A stretch of DNA of 34,945 bases from an uncultured Verrucomicrobiales bacterium (lineage in GTDB: Bacteria; Verrucomicrobiota; Verrucomicrobiia; Verrucomicrobiales; Akkermansiaceae), in contig CALFTQ010000181.1 in the NCBI GenBank assembly GCA_937916135.1, positions 1 through 34,945 on the forward strand, given 5' to 3'. The notes below the pieces were generated by a model. That model was given only the letters and a program-made list of their open reading frames with translations, was not told the origin of the DNA and did no database searches. Shown here in pieces: positions 1-7,822 of the stretch (its first letter is position 1; every line of letters begins with the position of its first letter). A program made the position numbers and the translations under genes.

Positions 1-58
1 CCAATCGGGACTGAAGTCCCGTGCTCCGACAGAGTTCCCCCACATATTCCCATTTGTC
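1..58 (+). repeat. 116-bp palindromic intergenic repeat, truncated copy at window edge
   Basis: This stretch matches the right half of the element at 14891-15006 with only a few differences, and matches the reverse complement of the copy at 33470-33585. It contains the right-hand palindrome CGGGACTGAAGTCCCG (6-21), then CTCCGACAGAGTTCCCCCAC, and ends in CATTTGTC. The left half lies outside the window. It is non-coding. Confidence 0.85.
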
Positions 59-130
59 AAGCTCTGGACTCAAATTTTGGGGCATGTGTGTTCGGCAATG
101 AACGGTTCAGTATGTGCCACCTGCTGATAG

Positions 131-168
131 ACAAAACGCCACCCCGCTCGGGTGGCGGGGTGGCGTGT
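131..168 (-). terminator. Rho-independent terminator of the FKBP gene
   Basis: A perfect 12-bp GC-rich stem (136-147 with 155-166, loop 148-154) lies just beyond the stop codon of the minus-strand FKBP gene. Read on the minus strand, the stem runs into TTTTGT. The placement and the short U tract fit an intrinsic terminator. Confidence 0.75.
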
Positions 169-189
169 CAAATGGGAATGTGAGGTGCT

Positions 190-1218
190 TTAGAACGAGT
201 CAGCCGCGGGCATGGTCTCAGCCGGAGCTGCGGCAGGAGCCGGTGCAGGGGCCTCTGCTGCAGGTGCCTGCTCGGCAGAGGGGGCGGGCTGGGCTTCGCC
301 TGTGGGTTCCCCGGCAGGGGCATCGGGGGCAATTTCAAGCCCCTGCTGCTGGAGCTGCTGGAGAATCTCGGGGGGCAGCTGCTGCAGGGAGCGGGAATCC
401 ATCTGCGGCTCCGGTGCCTTGGAGATGGAGTTCAGGGTGATGGTGAAGATGAGGGTGCTGTTGTTGCCGATGGGGCCGGGGCCCTGCGGGCCGTATGCCA
501 GCTCAGAGGGGATGCACACTTCCCAGGTGGAGCCCACGGGCATGCTCTTCAGGGCTTCGGAGAAGCCGGGCACCACGCGGTCAATGGGCATATCAATCGG
601 GGAGGGGCTCTTGTCGAACACCGTGCCGTCAATCAGCTTGCCTTCGTACATCACGTTGCAGAGGGCGCCGGGACCATCTGTCTCAGGGTTGTACTTGGGC
701 CCCTCACCTGCGGTGATGACGCGGTAGAGCAGTCCGGAATCGGTCTTGGTCACGCCCTCGCCCTTGGCGAATTCTTCCTGATAAGCCTTGCCGGCGGTCA
801 GGTTGGCTTCGGCCTTCACCTGCTCGCGGCGCTGCATGGTCATGACGAAGGTGTTCATGCCGGCCTCGATAGCGGCCTGGTCCATGCTGGGCTGCTTGCC
901 AGCGAGGCTGTCCTCCAGAGCCTGGAAGAAGGTGTCCTTGTCGAAATCATCTGTGGTGAGGGTCGTGGCGCCGGCGGAAACTTCCTGGCCGAAACGGTAG
1001 CCGATGAAGTAAGAGAAAGCTTTCTTGGCGTCCTCTTCAGAAACCTCGGGGAGCGCGGCCTCCGGGGTAGCTGCAGCGGCAGCCTCCGTGGCCACCACGG
1101 CCTCGGCCGGGGCGGGCGTGGTCACAGCAACTTCCTGATTGCTCTGGGAGAAGCAGTATGTGGTCGTGGCGCCGACGATGGCCAGACCAGCCAGAATCAT
1201 GATGTACGTCTTTTTCAT
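190..1218 (-). CDS. Exported FKBP-type peptidyl-prolyl cis-trans isomerase (FkpA/Mip-like)
   Basis: This is a 342-residue predicted envelope prolyl isomerase. Residues 1-25 form a signal peptide (MKKTYIMILAGLAIVGAT start). A low-complexity Ala/Pro segment follows, then an alpha-helical FKBP_N-like dimerisation domain (about 60-160) and an FKBP catalytic domain (about 185-265). Recognisable pocket residues are Y191 in YEGKLIDGTVFD, F201, D202, the VVPGF segment (F219 where FKBP12 has Trp) and Y242 in SELAYG. The last 75 residues are a Gln/Pro/Ala-rich tail not seen in the minimal family, probably disordered. The gene is monocistronic, with its own terminator at 131-168 and a terminator of the upstream gene at 1330-1368. 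The family folds or isomerises secreted proteins. The client is unknown. No Shine-Dalgarno is visible before the ATG. Confidence 0.92.
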   Translation of the reverse strand: MKKTYIMILAGLAIVGATTTYCFSQSNQEVAVTTPAPAEAVVATEAAAAATPEAALPEVSEEDAKKAFSYFIGYRFGQEVSAGATTLTTDDFDKDTFFQALEDSLAGKQPSMDQAAIEAGMNTFVMTMQRREQVKAEANLTAGKAYQEEFAKGEGVTKTDSGLLYRVITAGEGPKYNPETDGPGALCNVMYEGKLIDGTVFDKSPSPIDMPIDRVVPGFSEALKSMPVGSTWEVCIPSELAYGPQGPGPIGNNSTLIFTITLNSISKAPEPQMDSRSLQQLPPEILQQLQQQGLEIAPDAPAGEPTGEAQPAPSAEQAPAAEAPAPAPAAAPAETMPAADSF

Positions 1219-1245
1219 AAACGGGATGTACTAAGGTTGACAATG

Positions 1246-1274
1246 TGTCTACTATGAATACGCAGAAAAGTCAA
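1246..1274 (-). promoter_or_regulatory. Candidate sigma70-type promoter of the FKBP gene
   Basis: On the minus strand a -35-like TTGACT (1269-1274) is followed after 17 nt by TAGACA (1246-1251), a weak -10. The predicted transcript would have a leader of about 20 nt before the ATG at 1218. The -35 is good and the -10 is poor, so this is tentative. Confidence 0.4.
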
Positions 1275-1329
1275 GAATCTTGCGTGTTCACCTTGAATAG
1301 TTGGATGTCATTATCACATTCCCGTTCAA

Positions 1330-1368
1330 AACAAATCGGCCCGGCGAAGCGTCATGCCTGCCGGGCCG
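1330..1368 (-). terminator. Intrinsic terminator of the GH20 gene
   Basis: A 9-bp GC stem (1337-1345 with 1360-1368, 14-nt loop) lies between the stop of the minus-strand GH20 gene and the FKBP gene. On the minus strand it is followed by ATTTGTTTTG, a moderate U-rich tract. Confidence 0.6.
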
Positions 1369-1395
1369 GGGGATATCAGGTTGTGATTGTATCAA

Positions 1396-3423
1396 TTATT
1401 TATGCGGGAACAGGGGAATGAAGGAGATACCCCAGGAGTGGTGCTCCCCGGCATAGGGCTGTTCGATGATGATGGTGTTCTCTCCCTTCTTGAGCGGAAG
1501 TTCAACGGGGTCGAGAGCCCACCATATTTCTTCAATATCGAGCGGCTGCTCAAAGTTCCAGGCATTGCCGGGGTGCTTGAACTTGCCGGCGTTCTTGAAA
1601 ATGCGCGGGTTGCGCACCTCTGCGCCGTTAATCCAGATGCGGGTGCCGGCCTGGGACCATTCGCCGGCCCTGGGCACGCCGGTCCAGCGGCGGTTGGAAC
1701 GGGCCGGGGCATCGAATCCAATCATGAAGGGGTATTTCCCGGCCTTCTTGACCTTGATGGTCGTGGTGGCCCATACCGTGCTGCCGGGGCGGGCGTGGGT
1801 GAACATGCCCAGATAGCCGGTATCCGGGCGGGTGCGGAAGTAGAGGTTGGCGCAGTGGGCCGTGCGGGTGGTGAGCCCCTCGGTCCTGCCGCTCAGCACG
1901 GCTTTGCGGGCGCTTTCCGCGTTGCCTTTGTCCGTGGGTTCCACCACGGTCCAGCTCAGGCCGGATTCGGGCCAGACGGGGAAAGCCTCGTCCTTGAAGA
2001 TGCTCTCGCGGAGGGCAGCCATGCGCTGCTCGAACAGACGGTAGGCCTTGCCGGGCTCCGTGTCGGGCCCGGGCATTTCGAGGGGGAGCGCATCGCCATC
2101 TGCCCCGCCGCCAACCCAGGCGCGTTCGACCATGGCCATCATGCCCGGCCACATGCTGCAGAATGCGGGAATCCATTCCTTGTTGTCCACCTTGCCATCC
2201 GGCCAGATGCAGAAGATGGTGCCGAGCTTCAGCTCATCGCCTTTTGCGGAGCCGCAGGGACGCATGAAGAAGTAGCGGCGCACGGCCATGGCGGGGTCGA
2301 GCAGGTTGGCATAGCCCATGGTGGAGTCGAACGCGCGGCGAGTGATGCGCTCCGGGCGGATGGATTTGGCCACCATATCTGCCCCTTCACCCCAGCGCTG
2401 CTCGATGGATTTTTCGCCCACGGGCAGGTCGCGGCTGCTGGCCCATTGCATGGGCTGGCGGCCGTGTTCCTCGAGCTTGGCTGTGACCATGCCCACGAAC
2501 TCGGCGGCATTCGGGATGCGCACTTCATCGGCCCCGAAGTGCACGATGGGGCAGATATCTGCCGGAATTTCCTTGCAGAACTCATCCAGCAGCCTGGATA
2601 CAATCTTCATGCCCTCGGGGGTGTGCATCTTGAAGCCGAAAGCCCGCGTAAAATAGGCACTGTGGCCTGGCATGTCCAGCTCCGGGATGATGGTGATGCA
2701 GCGCTCTTTGGCATAGGCAAACACCTCGCGGATTTCATCGTAGGAATAGGTGTCGTTCAGGTCGCGGGTGCGGTGCTTTGGGGCGTTCAGCTGCGGGTAG
2801 GCTTTGCACTGGATGTGCCAGGCGGGGTAATCCGTGAGGTGCCAGTGGAAGAGGTTGACTTTGAGACGGGCTGCGAGGTCGAGTTCTTTCTTCAGACGCT
2901 CCACCTTGCGGAAATTGCGGCCGCAGTCCTGCATGTAACCGCGGTATCGGAAAGCCGGCCAGTCCACAATGAAGCAGTGGGGGATGGCCTTGTTCTTGTG
3001 TACCAGCTGGCGCAGTGTCTGCAGCCCGTAGAAGAACCCTGCGGTGGTTTCTGCCCCGATGGTGATTCCCTTGTCATTCACCTGGAGTACATAACCCTCA
3101 GCCTTCTGCTCATCGTTCAGCTTATCGCCTGCGCCACGCAGGCGCACTGTGAGCTTGCCTTTGCCCTTGCTCTTTATCTCGCTGAGCAGGCCTTTCCAGG
3201 CAAGCTGCACCGAGCTGTTCTTTGCCTCTTTGCCGGTGAGTTTCCAGCCCTCAGCCGCGGGAAGTTCAAGTTGGCCCTCTTTCCACTTTACCTCACGGGG
3301 AAAGGGGAGAAGTGCGGCGGGGGCGTTCTCTTCCAGCTGCAAGTCATGGGGTGATGTCCACCCCGCCAGCACACTGCTGCAGAATAGCAGCGCAATGCCT
3401 AATGCTCGAAAAAACGTTGCCAT
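1396..3423 (-). CDS. Secreted glycoside hydrolase family 20 beta-N-acetylhexosaminidase
   Basis: This 675-residue enzyme is predicted to release terminal GlcNAc/GalNAc from glycans, for example mucin-type chains. The ATG at 3423 is chosen because it starts a clear signal peptide (MATFFRALGIALLFCSSVLA); an open frame continues upstream but runs into the RNase R gene. An N-terminal GH20b-like domain (residues about 30-165) precedes the TIM barrel, with YRGYMQDCGRNF, NLFHWHLTDYPAWHI and TIIPELDMPGHS. The catalytic Asp-Glu pair is D299-E300 in VHFGADEV; most relatives have HxGGDE, so one Gly is Ala here. Roughly the last 150 residues look like a beta-sandwich accessory domain. It lies 38 nt downstream of rnr on the same strand and may be cotranscribed. 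Substrate preference cannot be read from the sequence. Confidence 0.92.
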   Translation of the reverse strand: MATFFRALGIALLFCSSVLAGWTSPHDLQLEENAPAALLPFPREVKWKEGQLELPAAEGWKLTGKEAKNSSVQLAWKGLLSEIKSKGKGKLTVRLRGAGDKLNDEQKAEGYVLQVNDKGITIGAETTAGFFYGLQTLRQLVHKNKAIPHCFIVDWPAFRYRGYMQDCGRNFRKVERLKKELDLAARLKVNLFHWHLTDYPAWHIQCKAYPQLNAPKHRTRDLNDTYSYDEIREVFAYAKERCITIIPELDMPGHSAYFTRAFGFKMHTPEGMKIVSRLLDEFCKEIPADICPIVHFGADEVRIPNAAEFVGMVTAKLEEHGRQPMQWASSRDLPVGEKSIEQRWGEGADMVAKSIRPERITRRAFDSTMGYANLLDPAMAVRRYFFMRPCGSAKGDELKLGTIFCIWPDGKVDNKEWIPAFCSMWPGMMAMVERAWVGGGADGDALPLEMPGPDTEPGKAYRLFEQRMAALRESIFKDEAFPVWPESGLSWTVVEPTDKGNAESARKAVLSGRTEGLTTRTAHCANLYFRTRPDTGYLGMFTHARPGSTVWATTTIKVKKAGKYPFMIGFDAPARSNRRWTGVPRAGEWSQAGTRIWINGAEVRNPRIFKNAGKFKHPGNAWNFEQPLDIEEIWWALDPVELPLKKGENTIIIEQPYAGEHHSWGISFIPLFPHK

Positions 3424-3461
3424 GCCCGGCAGAATAGCAAATCCTGGCGGCCATGGCAAGC

Positions 3462-5645
3462 TTAAAGCTCCGGCTTGAAATCCGCAAAGCCGGTGGCGGC
3501 ATCCACCCGGGTGGGGATGACCCGCAATCTGGCACCGGGGTAGAGGCAGCGGGCGTCTGTGCTGGTCCAGCGTTCGGCGTGGCGCTCGAAATACCACGAG
3601 GTGTCGCCCGGCAAATCTGCCCCGGACACAAAGCCTTTGACTTTGAGCAGCGGTACCTCCACTGCCATGCCTTGCGGCCAGCAGGCCAGCACCACGGCAT
3701 CCCACACACGCGGGTGCTCGCTTTCGCATTGCAGCTCCAGGAAACGCGCCATCATGCTCTGCTGGGCTTCGCTTTCCGCTGCGGCGGAGTTGCGCTCCGT
3801 TTCAGAAATGTGGTCGGCTATGCCGGCCAGCGTGCCGGGGCCAGGCAGCGGCGCCGAGGGCGAGCCGCTCAGGCGGCTGAACGAGCGGTGCACCACGAGG
3901 TCAGCATAGCGGCGGATGGGGCTGGTGAAGTGGCAGTAGTCACCCTTCGCCAGACCGAAATGACCCAGAGCCTGGGGTGAGTAGCGGGCGCGCATCATGG
4001 CGCGGAGCAGCTGCACTTTCAGTATTGCCTCATCCGGGTGGCCTTCAATCTTATCCATCACGGCGTTGAGCTCCTCGCGGGTGGCCAGGGTGCCGGCCTT
4101 GATGCCGTAAGCTTTGAGTTCCTGGGCGAGCTCGCTGAGTTTGGCCGGGTCGGGAGCTTCATGCACGCGGTAGATGGTGGGCAGGGCATGGGCATTCAGT
4201 GCGTGGGCCACGGTCTCGTTCGCAATGAGCATGAACTCCTCCACCAGCTGGTGGGATTCGTCCCCGGTTTCCACCTCCACATCCACCGGGGCTCCGTGGT
4301 CATCGGTGATGAGCCGGATTTCCGGCATATCCAGCCGCAGGGCACCGGCCTCGAAGCGTTTGCGGCGCAGCATGGTGGCCAGTCTCCCCGCTTCGTGAAT
4401 CATGGCGTCCACCTCGTCATCGCCGGTGGTGGATTTCCCTTGCAGTACGTCCAGCACCTGCGGATAGGTCAGCCGCCGCCGGGAGCAGATGACGGCATCC
4501 TTGAATTCGGCCTTGAATACTTTGCCCTGGCGGTTAATCTGCATGAGGCACAGGCGGGTGAGGCGGTCCTCGCCCTCGCGCAGCGAGCAGATGCCATCGC
4601 AAAGCCTCGGGGGCAGCATGGGTAGCACGCGGTCCGGCAGGTAGGTGGAGTTGCCGCGGCTTCGGGCCTCCTCATCCAGAGCGGAGCCGGGGCGCACATA
4701 GTGGCTCACATCTGCAATATGCACGGCAAGTTCCCAGTTGCTGCCATGGCGCACCACGGAGATGGCGTCATCGTAGTCGCGCGCGGTTTCGGGGTCGATG
4801 GTGATGACACAGCGCTGCCGCCAGTCATCGCGGTGCTCCAGCTCAGCGGGCGAGATGGTTTCTGAGATGCGCCCGGATTCCTCCAGAACCTCTGTGGGGA
4901 ATGTATCGGCCAGGCCGTACTTGTGCATGATGGTGGTAATCTGCACGGCTTCGTCCTCCGGCCAGCCCAGCACTTGTGTGATGCGCCCTGTGGCCTCGCC
5001 GTTGGCAATGGGGTAGCTCTTTGGTTCTACCACCACAACCATGCCCGGCAGCAGCTCTGCCGGGGGTGGGGTGAGCAGACGCACCAGCTCCGGGCTCGTT
5101 TTGCCATCCCCCGCCATCATGCCGTAGCGACCGGTGGATTTGTAGGTGCCGACCCAGCGGTCGCGCCCGCGGGAAAGAATTTCCAGCACGCGCACCTCGA
5201 TGCGGGTTTCGGCAGCCTGCGGGCGGTGCTTGTGGCGGCGGTCTCGGGCAGGGGCCTGCAGCCGCACCGATACCTCCACCCGGTCGCCATCCATGGCCCC
5301 GTGGCTGCGGTAGGGATTCACCAGCAGTGCCCCCACATCCACCCCCGGACGTAGCGCCTGCAGCTGGCGCGCAGACCCGGCATCTGCCACAAAGAACAGG
5401 CGGCTGCCGCGCTGGGAGATGCGGCCGGTGAGCGGTTCCCCCTGGAGCTTGCGCAGGACATACAGGCTCTTGCGCAGCTTCATCAGGTCCCCTTTGCGCA
5501 GGCCTTCGGCCAGGGCGGCCTTCAGCTCGCTGCGCTGGGATGGATGCAGCCCCATTCCCCGCGCGATATCGACCATTTCCTGCGGTTCGTAATCGGGGGA
5601 GGATAAGTAATCGTACAGAGCTTCGCTGAGAGTGGGGGCCTTCAT
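3462..5645 (-). CDS. rnr: Ribonuclease R (RNB-family 3'-5' exoribonuclease)
   Basis: This 727-residue processive hydrolytic exoribonuclease degrades structured RNA. The order is an N-terminal helix-turn-helix-like region (1-60), cold-shock/OB domains (about 70-250), the RNB domain (about 264-600) and a C-terminal S1 domain (about 640-727). The catalytic metal cluster is visible in IDPETARDYDDAIS (D284, D290, D292, D293). HIADVSHYV and FTSPIRRYADLVVHR are further RNB signatures. The frame extends 12 codons upstream to an ATG at 5681, but that ATG overlaps the -35 box of a good promoter (5657-5685), so the ATG at 5645 with MKAPTLSEALYDYL is preferred. There is no long Lys-rich tail as in the E. 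coli enzyme. It is divergent from the PP2C gene. Confidence 0.95.
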   Translation of the reverse strand: MKAPTLSEALYDYLSSPDYEPQEMVDIARGMGLHPSQRSELKAALAEGLRKGDLMKLRKSLYVLRKLQGEPLTGRISQRGSRLFFVADAGSARQLQALRPGVDVGALLVNPYRSHGAMDGDRVEVSVRLQAPARDRRHKHRPQAAETRIEVRVLEILSRGRDRWVGTYKSTGRYGMMAGDGKTSPELVRLLTPPPAELLPGMVVVVEPKSYPIANGEATGRITQVLGWPEDEAVQITTIMHKYGLADTFPTEVLEESGRISETISPAELEHRDDWRQRCVITIDPETARDYDDAISVVRHGSNWELAVHIADVSHYVRPGSALDEEARSRGNSTYLPDRVLPMLPPRLCDGICSLREGEDRLTRLCLMQINRQGKVFKAEFKDAVICSRRRLTYPQVLDVLQGKSTTGDDEVDAMIHEAGRLATMLRRKRFEAGALRLDMPEIRLITDDHGAPVDVEVETGDESHQLVEEFMLIANETVAHALNAHALPTIYRVHEAPDPAKLSELAQELKAYGIKAGTLATREELNAVMDKIEGHPDEAILKVQLLRAMMRARYSPQALGHFGLAKGDYCHFTSPIRRYADLVVHRSFSRLSGSPSAPLPGPGTLAGIADHISETERNSAAAESEAQQSMMARFLELQCESEHPRVWDAVVLACWPQGMAVEVPLLKVKGFVSGADLPGDTSWYFERHAERWTSTDARCLYPGARLRVIPTRVDAATGFADFKPEL

Positions 5646-5656
5646 TGCTGCTGCGT

Positions 5657-5685
5657 ATTCTAGCACAGACTCCGCCTGCATTCAA
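5657..5685 (-). promoter_or_regulatory. Promoter of rnr that decides its start codon
   Basis: On the minus strand TTGAAT (5680-5685) is followed by a 17-nt spacer and TAGAAT (5657-5662). The ATG at 5645 lies 11 nt after the -10 box, giving a leader of about 5 nt. The alternative upstream ATG at 5681 overlaps the -35 box and could not be translated from this transcript. Confidence 0.6.
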
Positions 5686-5742
5686 CCGGAAGATTGTCTT
5701 ATTGTCGTTTTTGCTTGCTTGTCATCACTATCTGTGGTAATA

Positions 5743-5750
5743 AGAGGAGA
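5743..5750 (+). promoter_or_regulatory. Strong Shine-Dalgarno of the PP2C gene
   Basis: AGAGGAGA lies five to six bases before the ATG at 5755. It selects this start over an in-frame ATG at 5632, whose extra 41 codons would run through the rnr promoter and lack family similarity. Strong Shine-Dalgarno sequences are rare in this window. Confidence 0.75.
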
Positions 5751-5754
5751 AGTC

Positions 5755-6477
5755 ATGATTGCAAAAGCTGCACAGTGGATTGGCATGCGCCGTAAACAGG
5801 AGGACGCCTACGAGGTGAAGTTCTTCCGCGATGGGGTTCTGGCTATCGTTTGCGATGGGATGGGCGGGCACCACGATGGCGCCCTGGCTTCCACTTTGGC
5901 AACAGCGGCGTATCTGAAATCATTCACTAGAAATGATGATCTGTCCATGGTGCAGCGCATGCGCCAGGCTCTGGACGATGCGAACGAAGCCGTGCGGAAA
6001 TCATTTGAGAGCCGCGGTGTCTATGGCGGCACCACTCTGGTGGCTGCCTTTGCAGGCGGTGGTGTGCTCCGTTGGGTAAGTGTGGGTGATTCCGCCTTGT
6101 ATCTCTGGCGGCGTGGCAGGCTTATCCGCCTGAACCAGGATCACTCGTACCGCGATGTGTACCGCGCGTATATCGGTGCCGGCATGACTGCTCAGGAAGC
6201 GCTGAGGCGCGGCCATGTGTTGCGCTGTGCCATTACCGGCGAATCGCTTGACCTGGTGGATGCTCCGACCGTTCCATACCCGCTGCTGCCAGGGGATCGC
6301 ATCGTGCTCACGACAGATGGCAGCGAGGATATATTGGCACCGGAGTTGCTGACTAACGTGGGACGCAATATTCTGAATGACAGGGAGGGCAATCTGCCTG
6401 TGGCGCTGATTGAAGCCTGCCAGGCGCTTGATGACCCGTATGCAGATAATACGACTATCGTCTCCATCGATGTATAA
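5755..6477 (+). CDS. PP2C-family serine/threonine protein phosphatase
   Basis: This 240-residue protein is a single PPM/PP2C catalytic domain of Stp1/PrpC type without transmembrane segments. It would dephosphorylate Ser/Thr phosphoproteins in the cytoplasm using two or three Mn/Mg ions. All metal-binding motifs are present: QEDAYE (D17), VCDGMGGHHDG (D34), the GGTTLV and VGDSALYLWR strands, NQDHSY, TTDGSEDIL and the final ADNTTI (D231). The start is set by the Shine-Dalgarno at 5743-5750. The next gene, a superoxide dismutase, starts 42 nt downstream, so the two are probably cotranscribed. No Ser/Thr kinase is encoded in the window, so the partner is elsewhere. Confidence 0.92.
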   Translation: MIAKAAQWIGMRRKQEDAYEVKFFRDGVLAIVCDGMGGHHDGALASTLATAAYLKSFTRNDDLSMVQRMRQALDDANEAVRKSFESRGVYGGTTLVAAFAGGGVLRWVSVGDSALYLWRRGRLIRLNQDHSYRDVYRAYIGAGMTAQEALRRGHVLRCAITGESLDLVDAPTVPYPLLPGDRIVLTTDGSEDILAPELLTNVGRNILNDREGNLPVALIEACQALDDPYADNTTIVSIDV

Positions 6478-6519
6478 CAAGCACTGAACCCGGTGCGCGG
6501 GCGGGGTGTCACTCCCTGC

Positions 6520-7173
6520 ATGGATACTATTTGCTTATGCGATGGATATGAGGACGGTCGCTATGTGCTGCCTCCTCTGCCGTATGACGTGGCTGCTCTG
6601 GAGCCGCTGCTGGATGCTGAAACGGTGCTGCTGCATCACAGCCGCCACCACGCGGCCTATGTGGCAGGCGCAAATGCTGCTGCAGAGATGATGCGGCAAG
6701 TGGCGCAGGGGGAGTTGCCGGAAACAATGGCGAACACTGCTGCTCACAATCTGTCGTTCAACCTGGCCGGGCACATGCTGCACACGCTGTACTGGGGCAA
6801 TATCTCTTCTGAGCAGGGGCTGCGGCCCTGCTGTGGATTGGCAGAGGCCATCAACACCTCGTTCGGTTCGTATGATGGTTTTGTGCGACTGTTCCGCAGT
6901 GTGGCCCTGGGGGTGCAGGGGAGTGGCTGGGCAATTCTGGCAAAGGATGCTGTGAGCCACCGCCTGGTGGTGCTGGCTGCCCACCGCCACCAGGATGCTT
7001 TGCTGCCACGCATGCGCCCGCTGCTGGTGTGCGATGTGTGGGAGCATGCCTACTATCTGCGCTATCACAACAACCGAGCCGGGTATGTGGAGGCTTTCAT
7101 GAATCAGATATGCTGGCATACTGTCGCAAAGCGCTTTAACTCCAACAAGAACAATCATGTCTGCTGTCGATAA
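6520..7173 (+). CDS. Superoxide dismutase, Fe/Mn family, probably Mn-type
   Basis: This 217-residue protein disproportionates superoxide in the cytoplasm; there is no signal peptide. The N-terminal helical domain has PPLPYDVAALEPLLDAET and LLHHSRHHAAYV, and the C-terminal domain has SFGSYDGFVRLF, GSGWAIL and DVWEHAYYLRYHN. The expected metal ligands are H39, H88, and the Asp and His of DVWEH; Y47 matches the gateway Tyr. Position 84, which is Gln in typical FeSOD, is Gly, and a Gln precedes Asp in the HQDAL segment, the arrangement of MnSOD. Metal choice is inference. The ATG at 6520 is preferred over an in-frame GTG at 6493. The 3' end overlaps the next gene by 17 nt. Confidence 0.92.
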   Translation: MDTICLCDGYEDGRYVLPPLPYDVAALEPLLDAETVLLHHSRHHAAYVAGANAAAEMMRQVAQGELPETMANTAAHNLSFNLAGHMLHTLYWGNISSEQGLRPCCGLAEAINTSFGSYDGFVRLFRSVALGVQGSGWAILAKDAVSHRLVVLAAHRHQDALLPRMRPLLVCDVWEHAYYLRYHNNRAGYVEAFMNQICWHTVAKRFNSNKNNHVCCR

Positions 7174-7726
7174 GGAATCTGCCGGAGCCTGCGGGTGCTG
7201 TGGCTGGATGGCGCGTCCCTGGGTAGCGGGTATTCTGGCTGTGCTGGAACTGGTGTTGGGCTTTATCCTGCTGAGCTTCCCTATGCTGCTGGGGTTATCA
7301 GCAGTCTGGGTCAGCGGATTTGTGCTGGCGGTGGCGGGCTTGATCCGCCTGGTGCAAGGTATCGCGCATCGTGAGAACCGCTGGTGGAACCTGCTTGCCG
7401 CTGTGCTTTATCTGCTCGTCGGCGTGTTCACCTTGCTCATGCCCATGCTCTCCATGGAGTGGTGGACCCTGTTCATCGGGGCCTGCCTGCTCACCGCCGG
7501 TATCATGCGCATGGGCGTTGCTATCGGCATGTGGAATACGCCCGGGCGCTTCTGGCGGGTATTCAATGCCTTGGTGTCACTGGTGCTGGGTGTGATGATA
7601 ATCTGGGGCTGGCCGGAGTCCTCAGTCTGGCTTATCGGCACCCTGATTGCCATTGAGATGATATTTTCCGGTTGGACTCTCATGTTCCTCGCCATGGCGC
7701 CCAGGGACAAGGGGGCAGACGTCTGA
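7157..7726 (+). CDS. HdeD/DUF308-family six-TM membrane protein
   Basis: The 189-residue protein has a short polar N terminus containing a CGCC cluster (residues 12-15) and six transmembrane helices in three similar pairs, the pattern of HdeD/DUF308 proteins. E. coli HdeD is linked to acid resistance at high cell density; biochemical function in this family is unknown. The start lies within the SOD gene (17-nt overlap), which implies translational coupling. A shared transcript with PP2C and SOD is likely, since no terminator lies between them. A hairpin follows at 7744-7766. Confidence 0.8.
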   Translation: MSAVDKESAGACGCCGWMARPWVAGILAVLELVLGFILLSFPMLLGLSAVWVSGFVLAVAGLIRLVQGIAHRENRWWNLLAAVLYLLVGVFTLLMPMLSMEWWTLFIGACLLTAGIMRMGVAIGMWNTPGRFWRVFNALVSLVLGVMIIWGWPESSVWLIGTLIAIEMIFSGWTLMFLAMAPRDKGADV

Positions 7727-7743
7727 ACCGGAGGGGCGGGGCT

Positions 7744-7766
7744 GCTCCCTCCCTCCGGGGGGGAGC
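7744..7766 (+). terminator. Probable terminator of the PP2C-SOD-HdeD operon
   Basis: A 10-bp stem with one G-U pair (7744-7753 with 7757-7766, 3-nt loop) follows the HdeD stop by 17 nt. The following sequence CACCTTTAC has only a short T run, so termination may be partial. Confidence 0.5.
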
Positions 7767-7822
7767 CACCTTTACACTGTGCCTATTTCATTTCAGCACC
7801 CATTTACCGGACTGCCGGTAAT

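Noticed and set aside
1387..3354. Plus-strand open frame of 655 codons opposite the GH20 gene
   Set aside because: The GH20 reading has a signal peptide and catalytic motifs; the antisense translation is Gly/Val/His-rich filler.
5632..5754. Upstream extension of the PP2C gene
   Set aside because: The extension overlaps the rnr promoter and lacks family similarity, and a strong Shine-Dalgarno precedes the ATG at 5755.
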